A DNA stretch of 64,000 bases from Metarhizium brunneum (lineage: Eukaryota > Ascomycota > Sordariomycetes > Hypocreales > Clavicipitaceae). Shown one piece after another: positions 21,292-32,286 of the stretch. The DNA lies in NCBI RefSeq assembly GCF_013426205.1, contig NC_089425.1, positions 372,001-436,000 of the forward strand. Reading direction: 5' to 3'. Below the pieces are notes generated by a model. It was not told where the DNA came from, searched no databases, and saw only the letters and a program-made list of their open reading frames with translations. Every line of letters begins with the position of its first letter. The stretch's first letter is position 1. The position numbers were made by a program, and so were the translations under genes.

Positions 21292-23508
21292 ATGTCTTCG
21301 TTTTTAACACCCACCCGAAAACCTAGCGCGGGCGGCCCGGCCAAGTCTCCCTTTGCGCGGCCAAATGCCGCCCGGGCTCTGAGGGAGCGCGAGGAGCGCC
21401 GCCAGATGCAGGCCGCAGGACAGTCACGCTCAGCGTCTGCGACGGCCAACCGCGGCGGCAGCGTCGCGGCTCCTGCTCGGCAGCAATGTCCTAACAAAGC
21501 TTGTCCAAAGCCCAATGTCGTCGACGGCACCTGTCAAACCTGCGGTCGTGTCGCTGACGACAGCAACATTGTGGCCGAGGTCCAGTTTGGCGAATCCTCG
21601 TCGGGTGCGGCAGTCGTCCACGGTTCCTTCATCGGGGCCGATCAAGCCGGTGTTCGCAGCATGGGCCCGGCCTTCCGGAGGGTTGGCGGCACAGAGGATC
21701 GCGAGAAGAGCATCCGTGAGGCCCGTGGTCTCATGCAGGGTTACGCTCAGCAGCTCAGTGTGAGCGAGAGCCTGGTGACTGCCGGCACGCAGGTTTTCAA
21801 GCTGGCTTCCGGCGCCAACTTCATCCAGGGACGGACGCTCGCTAGTGTCGCTGCCGTTTGCCTGTATGCCGCTTGCCGCGCGGAACCGCCCTGCAAAGTA
21901 ATGTTGATTGACCTGGCTGATCTGGTTCAACTTAACGTGTTCAAACTCGGGCGCATCTTCAAGAAGCTCAATGAAGTTGTTCCTATTGGGAACGACGGGC
22001 TCATTCCGGTGTACCCCGAGGATCTCATTTGGCGATTCGCGACCAAGATGGAGTTTCACCAAGAGACAGCCAAGGTTGCCGAAGACGCAGTCAGACTGGT
22101 CAAGCGAATGAGCCGCGATTGGATGGTCATGGGTCGACGGCCTTCCGGCATCTGCGGCGCTTGTTTGCTGATGGCGGCTCGCATGCACAACTTCCGACGC
22201 ACGGTCCGCGAGGTTGTCTACATTGTCAAGGTCACCAATCACACCATTCAGAACAGACTCCAAGAGTTCAACATCACCGAGTCGAGTCAGATGTCGGTAG
22301 AGGACTTCCTGAAGCAAGATTTCCTAGAAAGCTCCCATGATCCTCCGTCCTTTTATCGGAAGTCGGATGAATATAGGAAGGTGATAGAGGACAAGTCACG
22401 AAAGAGAAAACGAAGTGCTACTGAAAACGGCGAAAATGGCGACATTACCTCGGTGGTCGAAACGGCTTTTCGTCAGCGAAGAATGACGGAAGGGGGCGCC
22501 GATTTGTCAAAAGCGCCCGCCATCAAATTTCGTCGGGACACTGAAGGATTCATCATTCCACCACTGCCCTCTCAGATCCCCAAAGACATGCCAAGTATCC
22601 GCGTCAACGACGAGAGCGTGGCGGAAGGCGAAGCATCGGAGAGTCTGGAAAACCTGGTCAACGAATTCGGCGACGCGATTGACGAGGAGCTGGACCAGGA
22701 AGAAGGGGAGGGCGAGCAGTCTTCCAACAAGGGTAAACGCCGCGCCAAGCCACCACAACTTCCCATCGACGAGAACTGGGAGGAAGACGAACGAGAACTC
22801 GAAGGCCAAATCGAAGAAATGTTCAACGATCCGCTGACCTATGAGCACGCACTTGCGTATGCCAACGCCGAACAGCGCGCCAGGATCCACTCCGACTGGG
22901 CCCTCCAGCAACGGCCGTCCAAAGCCATATCCATGGCGGAGGAGGTGACAGAGGACGAGTTTGCCGACGATCCAGAGGTGCAGAATTGTCTGCTGTCGCC
23001 CGATGAGGCCCGTATCAAAGAGCTCATCTGGGTCAACCAAAACAAGGACTGGCTGCGACAGCACCAGGAGAAGCTGTTTCGAAAAAAGGTCGAGGCAGAG
23101 AGGCCAAAGCAGACACGCCGACGCCGGAAGCGCGCCAAGATGGGCGAAGGCCAGACCAGCCCGGCGAGTTCTGCGGCCGAGGCAGCCATCAATGTTGTCA
23201 AGGACAGGGCCTGGTCGAAGCGAATCAATTACGACGCCATCCGCAGCATCTTTGACATTCCCAATGCGGGTGGTCTCGGCTCGGCAGCGACGAGTCGCAA
23301 AACCAGCGTGGCTGGCAGCACGCTGGGGGGCGATGATGCCAATGAAGAGCCAGAGGAGAGTGTTGCCGGCGACGACGAGGCCCAGGAGGAAGAATACGAA
23401 GAGCGGGAGGACTATGGCGACGGCGACGGCGACGGCGGCGAATTTGAGGGTGGATATGACGATGATGCCGATATGGATGCAGCATATGGCCTGGAGGATG
23501 ACGAGTAA
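21292..23508 (+). CDS. BRF1: TFIIIB subunit BRF1 (TFIIB-related factor 1)
   Basis: RNA polymerase III initiation factor that recruits TBP and Pol III at tRNA and 5S genes. The protein has 738 residues without introns from the ATG at 21292. The zinc ribbon is C-x4-C...C-x2-C in CPNKACPKPNVVDGTCQTCG (about residues 65-84). Two cyclin-like repeats follow (about 130-330), containing TLASVAAVCLYAACR and RRPSGICGACLLMAARMHNFRR, the family hallmarks. The BRF1-specific TBP-binding region lies around TEDEFADDPEVQNCLLSPDEARIKE and WVNQNKDWLRQHQEKL (about 545-600). A basic stretch (KQTRRRRKRAK) and a very acidic C-terminus (DGDGDGGEFEGGYDDD) close the protein. It converges on the guanine deaminase with 191 bp between stops. 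Confidence 0.95.
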   Translation: MSSFLTPTRKPSAGGPAKSPFARPNAARALREREERRQMQAAGQSRSASATANRGGSVAAPARQQCPNKACPKPNVVDGTCQTCGRVADDSNIVAEVQFGESSSGAAVVHGSFIGADQAGVRSMGPAFRRVGGTEDREKSIREARGLMQGYAQQLSVSESLVTAGTQVFKLASGANFIQGRTLASVAAVCLYAACRAEPPCKVMLIDLADLVQLNVFKLGRIFKKLNEVVPIGNDGLIPVYPEDLIWRFATKMEFHQETAKVAEDAVRLVKRMSRDWMVMGRRPSGICGACLLMAARMHNFRRTVREVVYIVKVTNHTIQNRLQEFNITESSQMSVEDFLKQDFLESSHDPPSFYRKSDEYRKVIEDKSRKRKRSATENGENGDITSVVETAFRQRRMTEGGADLSKAPAIKFRRDTEGFIIPPLPSQIPKDMPSIRVNDESVAEGEASESLENLVNEFGDAIDEELDQEEGEGEQSSNKGKRRAKPPQLPIDENWEEDERELEGQIEEMFNDPLTYEHALAYANAEQRARIHSDWALQQRPSKAISMAEEVTEDEFADDPEVQNCLLSPDEARIKELIWVNQNKDWLRQHQEKLFRKKVEAERPKQTRRRRKRAKMGEGQTSPASSAAEAAINVVKDRAWSKRINYDAIRSIFDIPNAGGLGSAATSRKTSVAGSTLGGDDANEEPEESVAGDDEAQEEEYEEREDYGDGDGDGGEFEGGYDDDADMDAAYGLEDDE

Positions 23509-23699
23509 GCTTGGGCGTTGGATATTTAACAGGCGTGCCTTTTCTTCGGTGGACACGGGCGTTTAGATACCCGAATAGATGATACAATGTAGCTATTGTA
23601 CACGGTACCGTCACCCTTTTTCACGCCTCTCATATCATGCAGGGCAACTAACTAGTACTTCGTAGTACATGGTCATATTGGCCGGCCCCTCTCCTTCTC

Positions 23700-25067
23700 T
23701 TAGACGCCGTGCACCTTTCTCCCCGCGACATACACGCTCCGTATATTCCTGTCATCGCCCGTCATGACAAACTTCTCGAGCATGGTCCTCGCCGAATCGT
23801 CCTCCTCGAGCGGCGCGTTGACACCGCCCACCTCGCCGCGCACGTCGACGACCAGCGCGTCAAACGCCTTGCCGCTCTCGAAATTGCCCGCCTCGCCGCC
23901 AAACCCGACGACCTGCGCACCCCCCAGGGTCGCCATGTGGAAAACCTCTTCAAACGACACGGCCGCGGCGCCGTCCTGCGCGTCCAGGTAGTCCCGCGCA
24001 AACGAGGCCACGAGGCTGTGCCGCATGGCGTTGAGCATGGACGACGAGTAGCCGCCGCCCGAGTCGGTGCCCAGACCTACCTTTATGCCGCTGCGCAGAA
24101 AGTCCCTCACGGGGGCGGCCATGAAGCCTCCCCCCACGGTCATGTTGGCGGTGGGACAGTGGGCGACGCCGCACCCGAGGCGGGCCAGGCGCCGGGTCTC
24201 GTAGTCGGTCATGATGGTGCAGTGGGCGAGGATGGAGCGGTCGTTGAGGAGGCCAAAGTGCTCGTAGAGGTCGGCCTCGTTGGTGAAGTCTGGGAACAGC
24301 GCGAGCGTCGCCTCCTTCTCCTGCTCCGACTCGTTGAAGTGCGTCTGGATGGCCATGTCTGGGTGCTCCCGCGCGAGGTCGCCCAGGCCCGCGAGCAGGC
24401 TGGGCTCGCAGCAGATTGCGAACCGGGGCGTGAGGACGTGGCGCACCAGCTCGCCGTCGGGGTCGATGCGCCGGATGTGCTTGATGCAGTCGAGCGTGGC
24501 CTGGAGGGACTCGCGCTCGTCGGCGTCGCGGTAGTAGTCGGGTGCGTTTCTGCTCATGTTGCATTTGCCCACGAGGGCGCGCTGGCCGCGCGAGAGACAG
24601 GTGTCGGCTAGGATCTTGGTGGCCTCGCCGTGCTTGGAGCCGTAGTAGCTGGCTGTTGTGACGCCCTGGCGCAGCATGCCGTGCACGACGTGGCCGTAGA
24701 CCCTTTTCGCGTGGGAGGCGTCCTCGAAGCGCGCTTCGTGGGGGAAGGCAACTTGGTCCAACCACTCGAGGATATGGAGGCCCTGGCCTTGGCCGCGGTG
24801 TAGCCATTGCGGAGCGTGGTGATGCGTGTCTACGAAGCCGGGCATGAGGAACTGCCCACGAGCCAGGTATGTGATGGGACATGAGGCGTAGTTGAGCGAG
24901 GCCAGCTTGGAAGAGACCTGATCGATGGGGATGTTGGCTTCGAGCGAGGCGATTCGGCCTGTGGGGGTGACGATGAGGAGGGCGTTCTCGAGGATGGCAA
25001 GGCTCGAGAGGGATGTGGCGTGGATGACGACGCCGTGAAAGGCGTGAGACCTGTCGTTTGTTGTCAT
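23700..25067 (-). CDS. Guanine deaminase
   Basis: Zn-dependent amidohydrolase converting guanine to xanthine and ammonia. It has 455 residues and no introns, matching the family. The metal motif PGFVDTHHHAPQW is at about 76-88; RFAICCEPSLL, QTHFNESEQE, ILAHCTIM and GLGTDSGGGYSSSML follow in the canonical order and supply the other metal and catalytic His/Asp residues and the substrate loop. It starts at ATG 25065-25067, with a short beta strand region (HGVVIHATSLSSLAILENALLIV) before the barrel as in homologues. On the same strand, 0.8 kb upstream, lies a purine-cytosine permease, consistent with uptake and use of guanine as nitrogen source. Codon use is strongly GC-ending. Confidence 0.93.
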   Translation of the reverse strand: MTTNDRSHAFHGVVIHATSLSSLAILENALLIVTPTGRIASLEANIPIDQVSSKLASLNYASCPITYLARGQFLMPGFVDTHHHAPQWLHRGQGQGLHILEWLDQVAFPHEARFEDASHAKRVYGHVVHGMLRQGVTTASYYGSKHGEATKILADTCLSRGQRALVGKCNMSRNAPDYYRDADERESLQATLDCIKHIRRIDPDGELVRHVLTPRFAICCEPSLLAGLGDLAREHPDMAIQTHFNESEQEKEATLALFPDFTNEADLYEHFGLLNDRSILAHCTIMTDYETRRLARLGCGVAHCPTANMTVGGGFMAAPVRDFLRSGIKVGLGTDSGGGYSSSMLNAMRHSLVASFARDYLDAQDGAAAVSFEEVFHMATLGGAQVVGFGGEAGNFESGKAFDALVVDVRGEVGGVNAPLEEDDSARTMLEKFVMTGDDRNIRSVYVAGRKVHGV

Positions 25068-25854
25068 TTTGTTTGCTTGACGTATATAACTATACGATGG
25101 ATGAATTCACTGGAGCTGAGGGATATGGAAAGGTGGTTGAGATGTAGTGTTAACGATATGGAATGTCAAGATGAGGGGGAGAAGCGGAGGTCGTAGTCGA
25201 TCATTGTTGGTGCACTTGCGGTGAGGGGTGGCTCGAAGCTACGACGTGGAAAGAAGATCCGTGAGCCGCCAGGTTGTATTGTGATATGACCGTGATCAAT
25301 CTGGTGGTGGTAGATGCTGCTTCTGTTGAACATGATTGTATGTGCGTTGCTTGTACGAATGTTTACTAAGGTAGGTATGCAGTAATCATATAAAGTTCAA
25401 ATAGCGAACGATTTACCACCCCGTGGGCCTTACTACTTCAGATGCCAACCAGGCGCATCCATAGTTCCCCCACGATATTTCATCTCCCATGATGCGAGTC
25501 AAACTACTCAGCTACATAACTCCATAAACAAAAAGCCTTCTTCGGGTATCACCTCCAGAATAAGCGCCTGAATAATATACACCACTCCGTACTCCGTATA
25601 CAATCCTGATTAAATTAATGTAGTATTCAGGGTTTCGGCGAATGAATTACTCCCTGCCATCTCCACCGGACGCCAAAACGCCCCGGACCATTCCATGTTG
25701 AATGGCCCACCAGAGATGCGAGATGGCGTCGGGCCGAAGCTCTCCTGACAGTCTTGGCAAGCCACTTCAGGGATGTCCGCTCTGCTAAACATTGGGTCCG
25801 TTAACGGCAGCCCTGCAAAATGCTGTCGACCGTGCGCAACTGTTCTGGGCCCTT
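25068..25854. other. Promoter region of guanine deaminase
   Basis: No gene in 0.79 kb between two genes on the same strand. It contains overlapping ACTCCGTACTCCGTA at 25584-25598, a tandem form of the recurring intergenic motif. I could not identify a clear GATA-factor cluster. Confidence 0.5.
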
Positions 25855-27658
25855 TCACCGTCCAACCCATTTCAGCTCCAGCGTTCTCAAGACGGGATAG
25901 GCAATCGTGACTGAGATGAGAGTAAGCTCATCACCCACATCTCCTCCATACCTGCCAATCTTCTTGGCGATGGGCGCGATGTACTAATTTCGCCGTTAGC
26001 ATGAGATGAGACCCAAAATCAGTCGCTCAGCTTCTTGGTTGGTTGCATACCCAGGTTTGGCACATGCCTAAGAATGAAAATCCAATGCCAATTAGCAGAG
26101 AACCTGTACCAGCCAAGCCCAGCGGTAGTCGTTTTGGGTCCTGCCACGCCGTCAAGTCATACCCTCCAATCATGGGCCGAAAATAAAAGTGCTCAATAAA
26201 GAGAATGACGGCGAATGCAAGAGTCCAATAACCGAGAATGGAGAGCAGGTTGTTAATAATTTCCTCCAACACATTACGGCCACCATAGGCGAGTGCAAAT
26301 GTGACGAGACTCAAAATTGTGCACCAGAAGAACCGCGGAACAGCAACAAAGTGTTTGCCAAGGAGCTGCATGCAAAGCGCGCTGGAGTAAATATTCGCAA
26401 TCGTGTCGCCAACTGTTTTTTGTTTTTTAGTCAAGTCAGCATAGGAGCCAGTTTAGTCGCCTGCACCACGTATAAGACCTACGGAACGATAGGGCGAAGA
26501 AGACACAGGCAAACTTGCCCCAGGCGTCAGGGGGTGACATGATGGCAAGAATGAGACCGCCCGTGCCACTTTGGCGGTGAATGCTGGATAGCGTCTCGTT
26601 TGTCAGTACAATCCCCCCGAGGAGATTACCCAGAATTCCAACAAATATTGTAGGCACGATCAAGCCAATATATGTCAGCCCAAACACCAACCATTTACTA
26701 GTTGCGACGGGATAGTGGATGTAGTAGTCGCCCGCTATCGGACACCAAGAAGCGCAGACGCCGAAGATGATGGCAAAGTACGACAAACAGCCCCCGCTAA
26801 GATCGATTCCAGAGCTTAGACCGGCGTCAGGTGTTGGGGAAAAGTACTTGGCAGACTGTCCGTAGAGGACACAGATGAGGACCAAAGCAAAGAACCAGGC
26901 ATATCTTTCGTAGTGATGGATAACTCGGTAGCCTAACAAAGACACTACAAAGGCAGCAAGAATGACGATGACGATGCCGACGACCAGTGCCAGACTGCCC
27001 CCTGACACGGCACGGAGAAGCTGGCCTCCAAGAATAGCGGCAATCGTTGCATAGCCAATGTTGATGACGACGTTGAGCACAGCGGCCAACTTTGAGCCCC
27101 AAAGTCCCAAGGAATACCGCGACACTGCCACTTGTCGTAATCCGGTCATGGGTGAAAGGGTGGCGGTAAAGGCGGGCACAGTCGATCCGGACAATGTTGC
27201 GAAGATGGTGAGAATAATGGAGGTGTTGACTGCGAGTCCAAGGATCGGGCCCAAAATACCAATTTGAATCATTGTTGGGCTGAACAAGACGGAGAACCAG
27301 AAAAATATCATCTGAACAGCCATATTAGCGCCATAGCCCATAACGCCCTACCACTGTACATACATACGTTGAGTATTTGCGGGGGTCTGCGCTTGTCCTC
27401 AGGAACCCTCTCCACGCCCATGGCCTCAAACTTGGCAAATCGGTCGATTCGACTTTCGAGATTCGCAAGGAACCTCAAGATAGGTTTCTTTTGCTGAATG
27501 GCATCAATCCTTGCGTCTCCATGGTCGGCAGATTCCTGACTCGACGAGCCAGCCAAGTCGTCAGTCAAGTTCGTATGAGGAAGCGTGGTGTGCTTCTCGA
27601 TCTCGCCGCCCGCGCCAGGTGTGGATGGTGGCGTGCTGGATGGCATGGTGATGTGCAT
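25855..27658 (-). CDS. NCS1 purine-cytosine permease (Fcy2 type)
   Basis: Plasma-membrane proton symporter for purine bases and cytosine. Four exons, 27658-27368, 27311-26483, 26412-26051 and 25983-25855, join in phase to 536 residues, the normal size. The N-terminal cytosolic part has IDRFAKFEAMGVERVPEDKR, a family signature, then MIFFWFSVLFSPTMIQIGILGP in the first membrane segment, FTATLSPMTGLRQVAVSRYS, CASWCPIAGDYYIHYP (substrate-site region), and LGDTIANIYSSALCMQLL. The last exon supplies YIAPIAKKIGRYGGDVGDEL, an Fcy2 C-terminal motif. About 12 hydrophobic segments are visible. Introns are 56, 70 and 67 bp. A second ATG at 27646 is an alternative start. The neighbouring guanine deaminase suggests a purine-use pair. 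Confidence 0.92.
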
Positions 27659-30614
27659 AGTCTCTGCGTGTACGGAATATGCCCACTCTCCTCTGCCCAC
27701 TGCCCAGTTGAGACGCGAGACTACGAGATGAGGTATAGACAGTCGCGCAGATCTCAATGGGTTGCGTTGCAGCAAAAATGAGCGGCACCCCCGGGACGCA
27801 CACAAATGCTGCGAGATGAAGGGGCAGGAGCGACCGACACTCAACCACGTGAGAAATTTCCCTTTGCGCGGGGCGGGATTTCAAAAAAGAGAACAAAGGA
27901 CGAAACCTCGATCTCCCATGCTTCACCACGACGAACTAGAGAGCGTATTTGCGGACAGAAGAAAGTTCCAAGTCGCAGGTAAAGGAAGCATGCATGGCAG
28001 ACGGTCATAGACAGGTGAGCCAAAGGTGGTGCGTGTCCGACGCTAACAGACCAAAAGCTGCATACACCGCTGAGTCCATGTCTCAGAAGCGTCAACTGGC
28101 CAGTCAGTCGTCCACAGATGGACAAAAGACCCAAGGCTTGATAAACGCTTTTTATTCCTATTTCGTGCTCAAGTGGCTGTCCTCCAAGATGATCCCAGCA
28201 GCCCATTCGCTACTTGATGACGCCGCTTTTATCAATGGCTCAGCCGTGCTCTTGCAAATAACGAGCCTGGAGTACTCCGTATCGGCAGCAAAGTCCTCCT
28301 TTGTTGGCACGTTCATTTGTTACACGTCAAATGTTATACCCAAATGACCAGTGTGGCGCAAACTACAACCTCACAGGCCAAGCACAGGGAGCCCCCGATA
28401 AGGACGAGTCAGTTTGCTAGCCTACAAGGGCTGGATGAAGCTTTCGCCCTGCTCCTCATAATCGAATAGTGGAAAGCAATTGGCTTTACCTCTGCTCGTC
28501 CGAGTTGGGCTTTGGCTTGTGCAGAAATCGGATGCAAACTTGCGAAGGGATAAACTAGTAGCAGACCCCCGGGCCCTTTGTCGCATGGACTGGATCTTGA
28601 ACTGGATCTTGATATCCAATCCATTTTCTGGCTACCAGACAGACCGGATATAACAGTACTCCGTAAGTTGGGTCGAAATACAGCCAGCGTCAAGATCCGT
28701 CGTGCTAACCTTGGCAAGGTTGTTTTCCATAATTCTTCCCCCCATACATCAAGTTCGGTAGTCAAAGAGAGGGTCTCTCATCTTGCTGAGAACATGAACG
28801 ACCCAAGATACCATTTGTAATTATCCAAGTTGCCTTGGTCAAGCTTGACTGGTTTGGGTCATGGCGATCTTCAAGCGGACGAGGTCAAAGTCTGGGGATC
28901 CTAGTGAGGGATACAGGGAAACCTCTAGCTGGCCGTTGGTGCTGGTCCAGATGTATAGGTATGACTAAAGTTTTGTTGATGATTAAACCCTAGCCTACCA
29001 TCCATGTTCACCGGACAGATGGTGTTATTCCGGCGTTGCCGGCGTCGATTCCCCAGGAGCGAGACGACAACCAACGGAACTGATACGTTCTGTTCTATTA
29101 TTCACTGGAAATTGCATGTAGATGCGGCCAGCGTTGTCACGCCATTCAGCTGTATGCAAGATGCCAGCTGTGGCCTGATTGGTGTCCCAAGTGTCGACTG
29201 CGTCGTCGATTGGGCACAGCTCAACTCCTCTGATAATCTACATCCTACTGCCTACTTCAGGTCATATTGAGAGGATAAATCCGGCCAAACAACTAGATTC
29301 GATTATTCGTTGGCTTACTCGATATGCCCTCATGGAACTCGTCACTAGAAAGTTCAGCTCGCCGCTCATCAGATGCGTCATCACCCGCCATCGAGCCAAA
29401 ATGAGCCATGAACATTATTGTGACCTCACTGTATCGCAAGGGTGAGCGATATATAGGACTCACAAGTACGTTTAGCATATCGAGCCATATTCTCGGGTTG
29501 AGCGAACCTTCCGCAGCTCCTCCCGTTCAGCACAAAATTCGCCTTCAGTCTATCCAAACTGGTGATGCGTCGAGACCAACAAAACCGGCATGCCTCATCC
29601 TGCTAATTCCGTCGGGGAGAGGTGAAAGGGTAAAGCTGAAGAGATAAAATACCCACAAGGCTACACCAGATCAGGTATACCATTGCAGCTTGGGGTCTAT
29701 AAAGATGCACCCATCTAGGCATCCGGACCTTTCAAGTCCTGTCCGGACCAACACAGATCCACGCGCCAGCAGAGTCGTATTCGTACTGCCGTGAGACATG
29801 GGGGCCGAGAGCATTAAGATGCTCAAATGCGCGTCGGTAATGCGGCCAATCTGTCAGCTGAGATAATGCACACGTTATCTCTCACGACGAGATCCCGATG
29901 ATACTTGCCCGGGAACTTCCCAGCCTTACCTGGCCTTCTACACATGACGATCGATTTTGACGCCTGAATATTGGGGCGAAACAATAACCTGGAAGCAATT
30001 TATATTGGGCAAGGACAACATTACCTGTGCAGAAGATGCTCGGGCACTGAAGACGAGTACCAAAGGAAAAAGCCGTGCAAGACATGGAGCGCCACCCTCC
30101 TTTTAATTCGCCAATAAAATGCCGCTTTGCCGAGGGCTTGTCTCAGGCCAACAAATGATATTCAATCATACGGTTCAACGTCGTCTCTCGGTGTAACCCG
30201 CCGGCCGTTGTGCTATTTGACAGCCTCAAAGACACTGCGCTATGGGTGAGAGGCAGGTCGGGGTGAAGGCGCAGGATCAGCAAATCGTGAATGGCCCAAT
30301 GCCTGGTTGATTTCATTGCTTTTGGCACCTCTGGGGGGCCGGTCGATTGTGAGCTGCCCCCTCCCTTAAAATCTTCAAGGACGCCGCTGTTCAATACAGT
30401 ACTATTCCGCCACGGCATTTCATCTGCTCGAATATGTGATATTCGCAGCCGAAGGCGCGTTCGTTTTCTTCAATCCACAGTTGTGACGACAACCACTGCG
30501 GCTGTCCGCTCACCGAAAGCAGATCCTCCCCACGCGTCTCCGAGCCTCGAGAACTTTTGTTATAGAAATGTTGGGATAGACGCGGGTCGCACAGCGAACG
30601 GTTAGGTGCAAAAG
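27659..30614. other. 3-kb gene-poor region
   Basis: No coding frame with family resemblance was found on either strand. Short open stretches up to about 130 codons look random. Motif copies TACTCCGTA occur at 28273-28281 and 28657-28665. This DNA is the upstream region of both the permease (minus) and the rhodopsin-like gene (plus). A non-coding RNA cannot be excluded. Confidence 0.5.
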
Positions 30615-32286
30615 ATGGCCGACTCGAGGCAAGTCGAGTCGTGGACATGGTATGGCTTCGCCAGCCTCTTCACACTCTGCCGCTTGTACGTGCATGATTC
30701 CGCGGACATGGCTCGGTGCTTCGTGTGCCGATAACTCTAGCTTGAGCAGCGTCAGTGTCAGCGCCAGTACTAACTCGGATGCAGCGTCTCGAGGTCGATC
30801 CGACTGGGTGGAGTTCGGTGTTTCGAGGTCGAAGACTATGTCATGGTTCTTGCCTTTGTAAGGAAACATGTCTCGATTCAACGTGGACGAGGATAAAAGT
30901 CGAGTCGAGTCATGTCCGCCGCTGACCCACTCGCGGAGGAAGCCGATATGTGGCGCTGACACTTGGCGATCGTCCCGCACTTTGACACTGACAGCTTGCA
31001 GGGCGTCTACACCAATGTCATTGTATGGGTCAATATTCAAGAAAAGCACCCCCACACCAATATCCTGCCGTCGACGGGCACCAGTGGCATGAGCGGAGCC
31101 GAGATGCGTGATCGCGTCTACGGAAGCAAGATTACGTTTACAATTGAGGAGTCCATGGTGGTTTTGCAAATGCTATGCAAGGTGTGCATGTGTTTGTTGT
31201 TTATGAAGTTGACGTGAGGGAGCACTGCGACAACATTCAATGCTACGGGGCGCATTTGTTTACTGACAATAGTTTGGACCCAGGTCGGGATTGAAGCGAC
31301 AATTGCACGTCAAGCTGTTGCTTGGCTACGTTCTAGCGGGATGGGTCGTCACTGAGGCCTTCTTCTTCGGCTTTTGGTGTCAACCATTTCGCAATTACTT
31401 TCGAGTTTTTGCAGGGAATACACGTACGTCCCGAGTCATCTTCTCGTAGCAAGCAATGGGTACTAACATTGAGCGCCGTCATGGGATCTAGCCGGCTGTA
31501 CGACATCGCAGAGCCATCTGATCATGTCGTTTGCTTTCAACCTTTCATCTGATCTTTTAATGCTCGCCGTTCCCATATCAATGTTGCTGCAATCCCAGCT
31601 TCCCTGGAAAAAGTGCGTAATCCCCCCGGAATAATTACAATCGGCACTGACCAGCCTTAGGAAGGCGACCATTTGTGGGATATTCGGCTTGGGCATATTT
31701 GTCGTACGTCGCCAAAACCCAATGATATGAGCGTCCGTTCTGACCATTTGGCTAGATTCTTGCCGCTGTGCTAAATAGGTATTATTGCTTCGCACATCCG
31801 GAGAGCATCCTCTGGATCTACTGGTATGTTCGCGAAGGCAGCACCGCCATCGTTGTCACCAACGTACCGCACTGCTACGCGCTCCCCCTCAAAGCACTCA
31901 AGCTCAAAGCATTCAGCAGCCTGGCTGGCAGCATACTCAAAACAAGGCGCGCCTCATCCGGCAGGCATAGGGAAGACCGCGGCGCCAACAAGAACAAGGT
32001 AGTCAGCGACAAGGCTGTTCATCATAGGAAGCCAGAGTCATCGGAAAGCACGGAGAACTTTGCGACAAGTGTATCAAAACCAGCGTCAACATTGCAAATA
32101 TGGCAGAGGAGCGAATATAGTGTTAATACAAATAATACGAGTGAGCCTCGGTGGGAAGAGACGGAGCTGCAGCAAATATGGCAAGGCGGATTGGGGACAA
32201 CGGCAAAAGTCGAGGCGGCCAGGGCGGCCAGTTATGCAAGTCCAGGCAATCGTGATGACCGTGAGGGCATTGGGCAGACGGTGTGA
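30615..32286 (+). CDS. Fungal rhodopsin-like integral membrane protein
   Basis: Seven-helix membrane protein of the large fungal rhodopsin-like family (PF20684 type, related to the membrane part of Pth11-like receptors); no CFEM domain. Seven exons, 30615-30685, 30785-30857, 31002-31213, 31284-31423, 31492-31612, 31661-31703 and 31756-32286, join in phase to 396 residues. Family landmarks: ESWTWYGFASLFTLCRF in helix 1, FEVEDYVMVLAF in helix 2, the loop SGAEMRDRVYGSKI, CMCLLFMKLTSGLKRQL, WVVTEAFFFGFWCQPFRNYF, FNLSSDLLMLAVPISMLLQSQLPWKKK, and GIFGLGIFVILAAVLNRYY, then EGSTAIVVTNVPHCYALP. The C-terminal 110 residues are hydrophilic and probably cytosolic. The role is unknown; sensing or membrane signalling is commonly supposed for the family. 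Exon borders come from phase and family pattern. Confidence 0.85.

Noticed and set aside
22507..23556. Long minus-strand open frame antisense to BRF1
   Set aside because: It mirrors the strongly biased codon use of BRF1; hydrophobic runs come from the complement of acidic codons.
28861..28966. Short plus-strand frame starting MAIFKRTRSK
   Set aside because: Only about 35 codons, no continuation by splicing that gives a known pattern.
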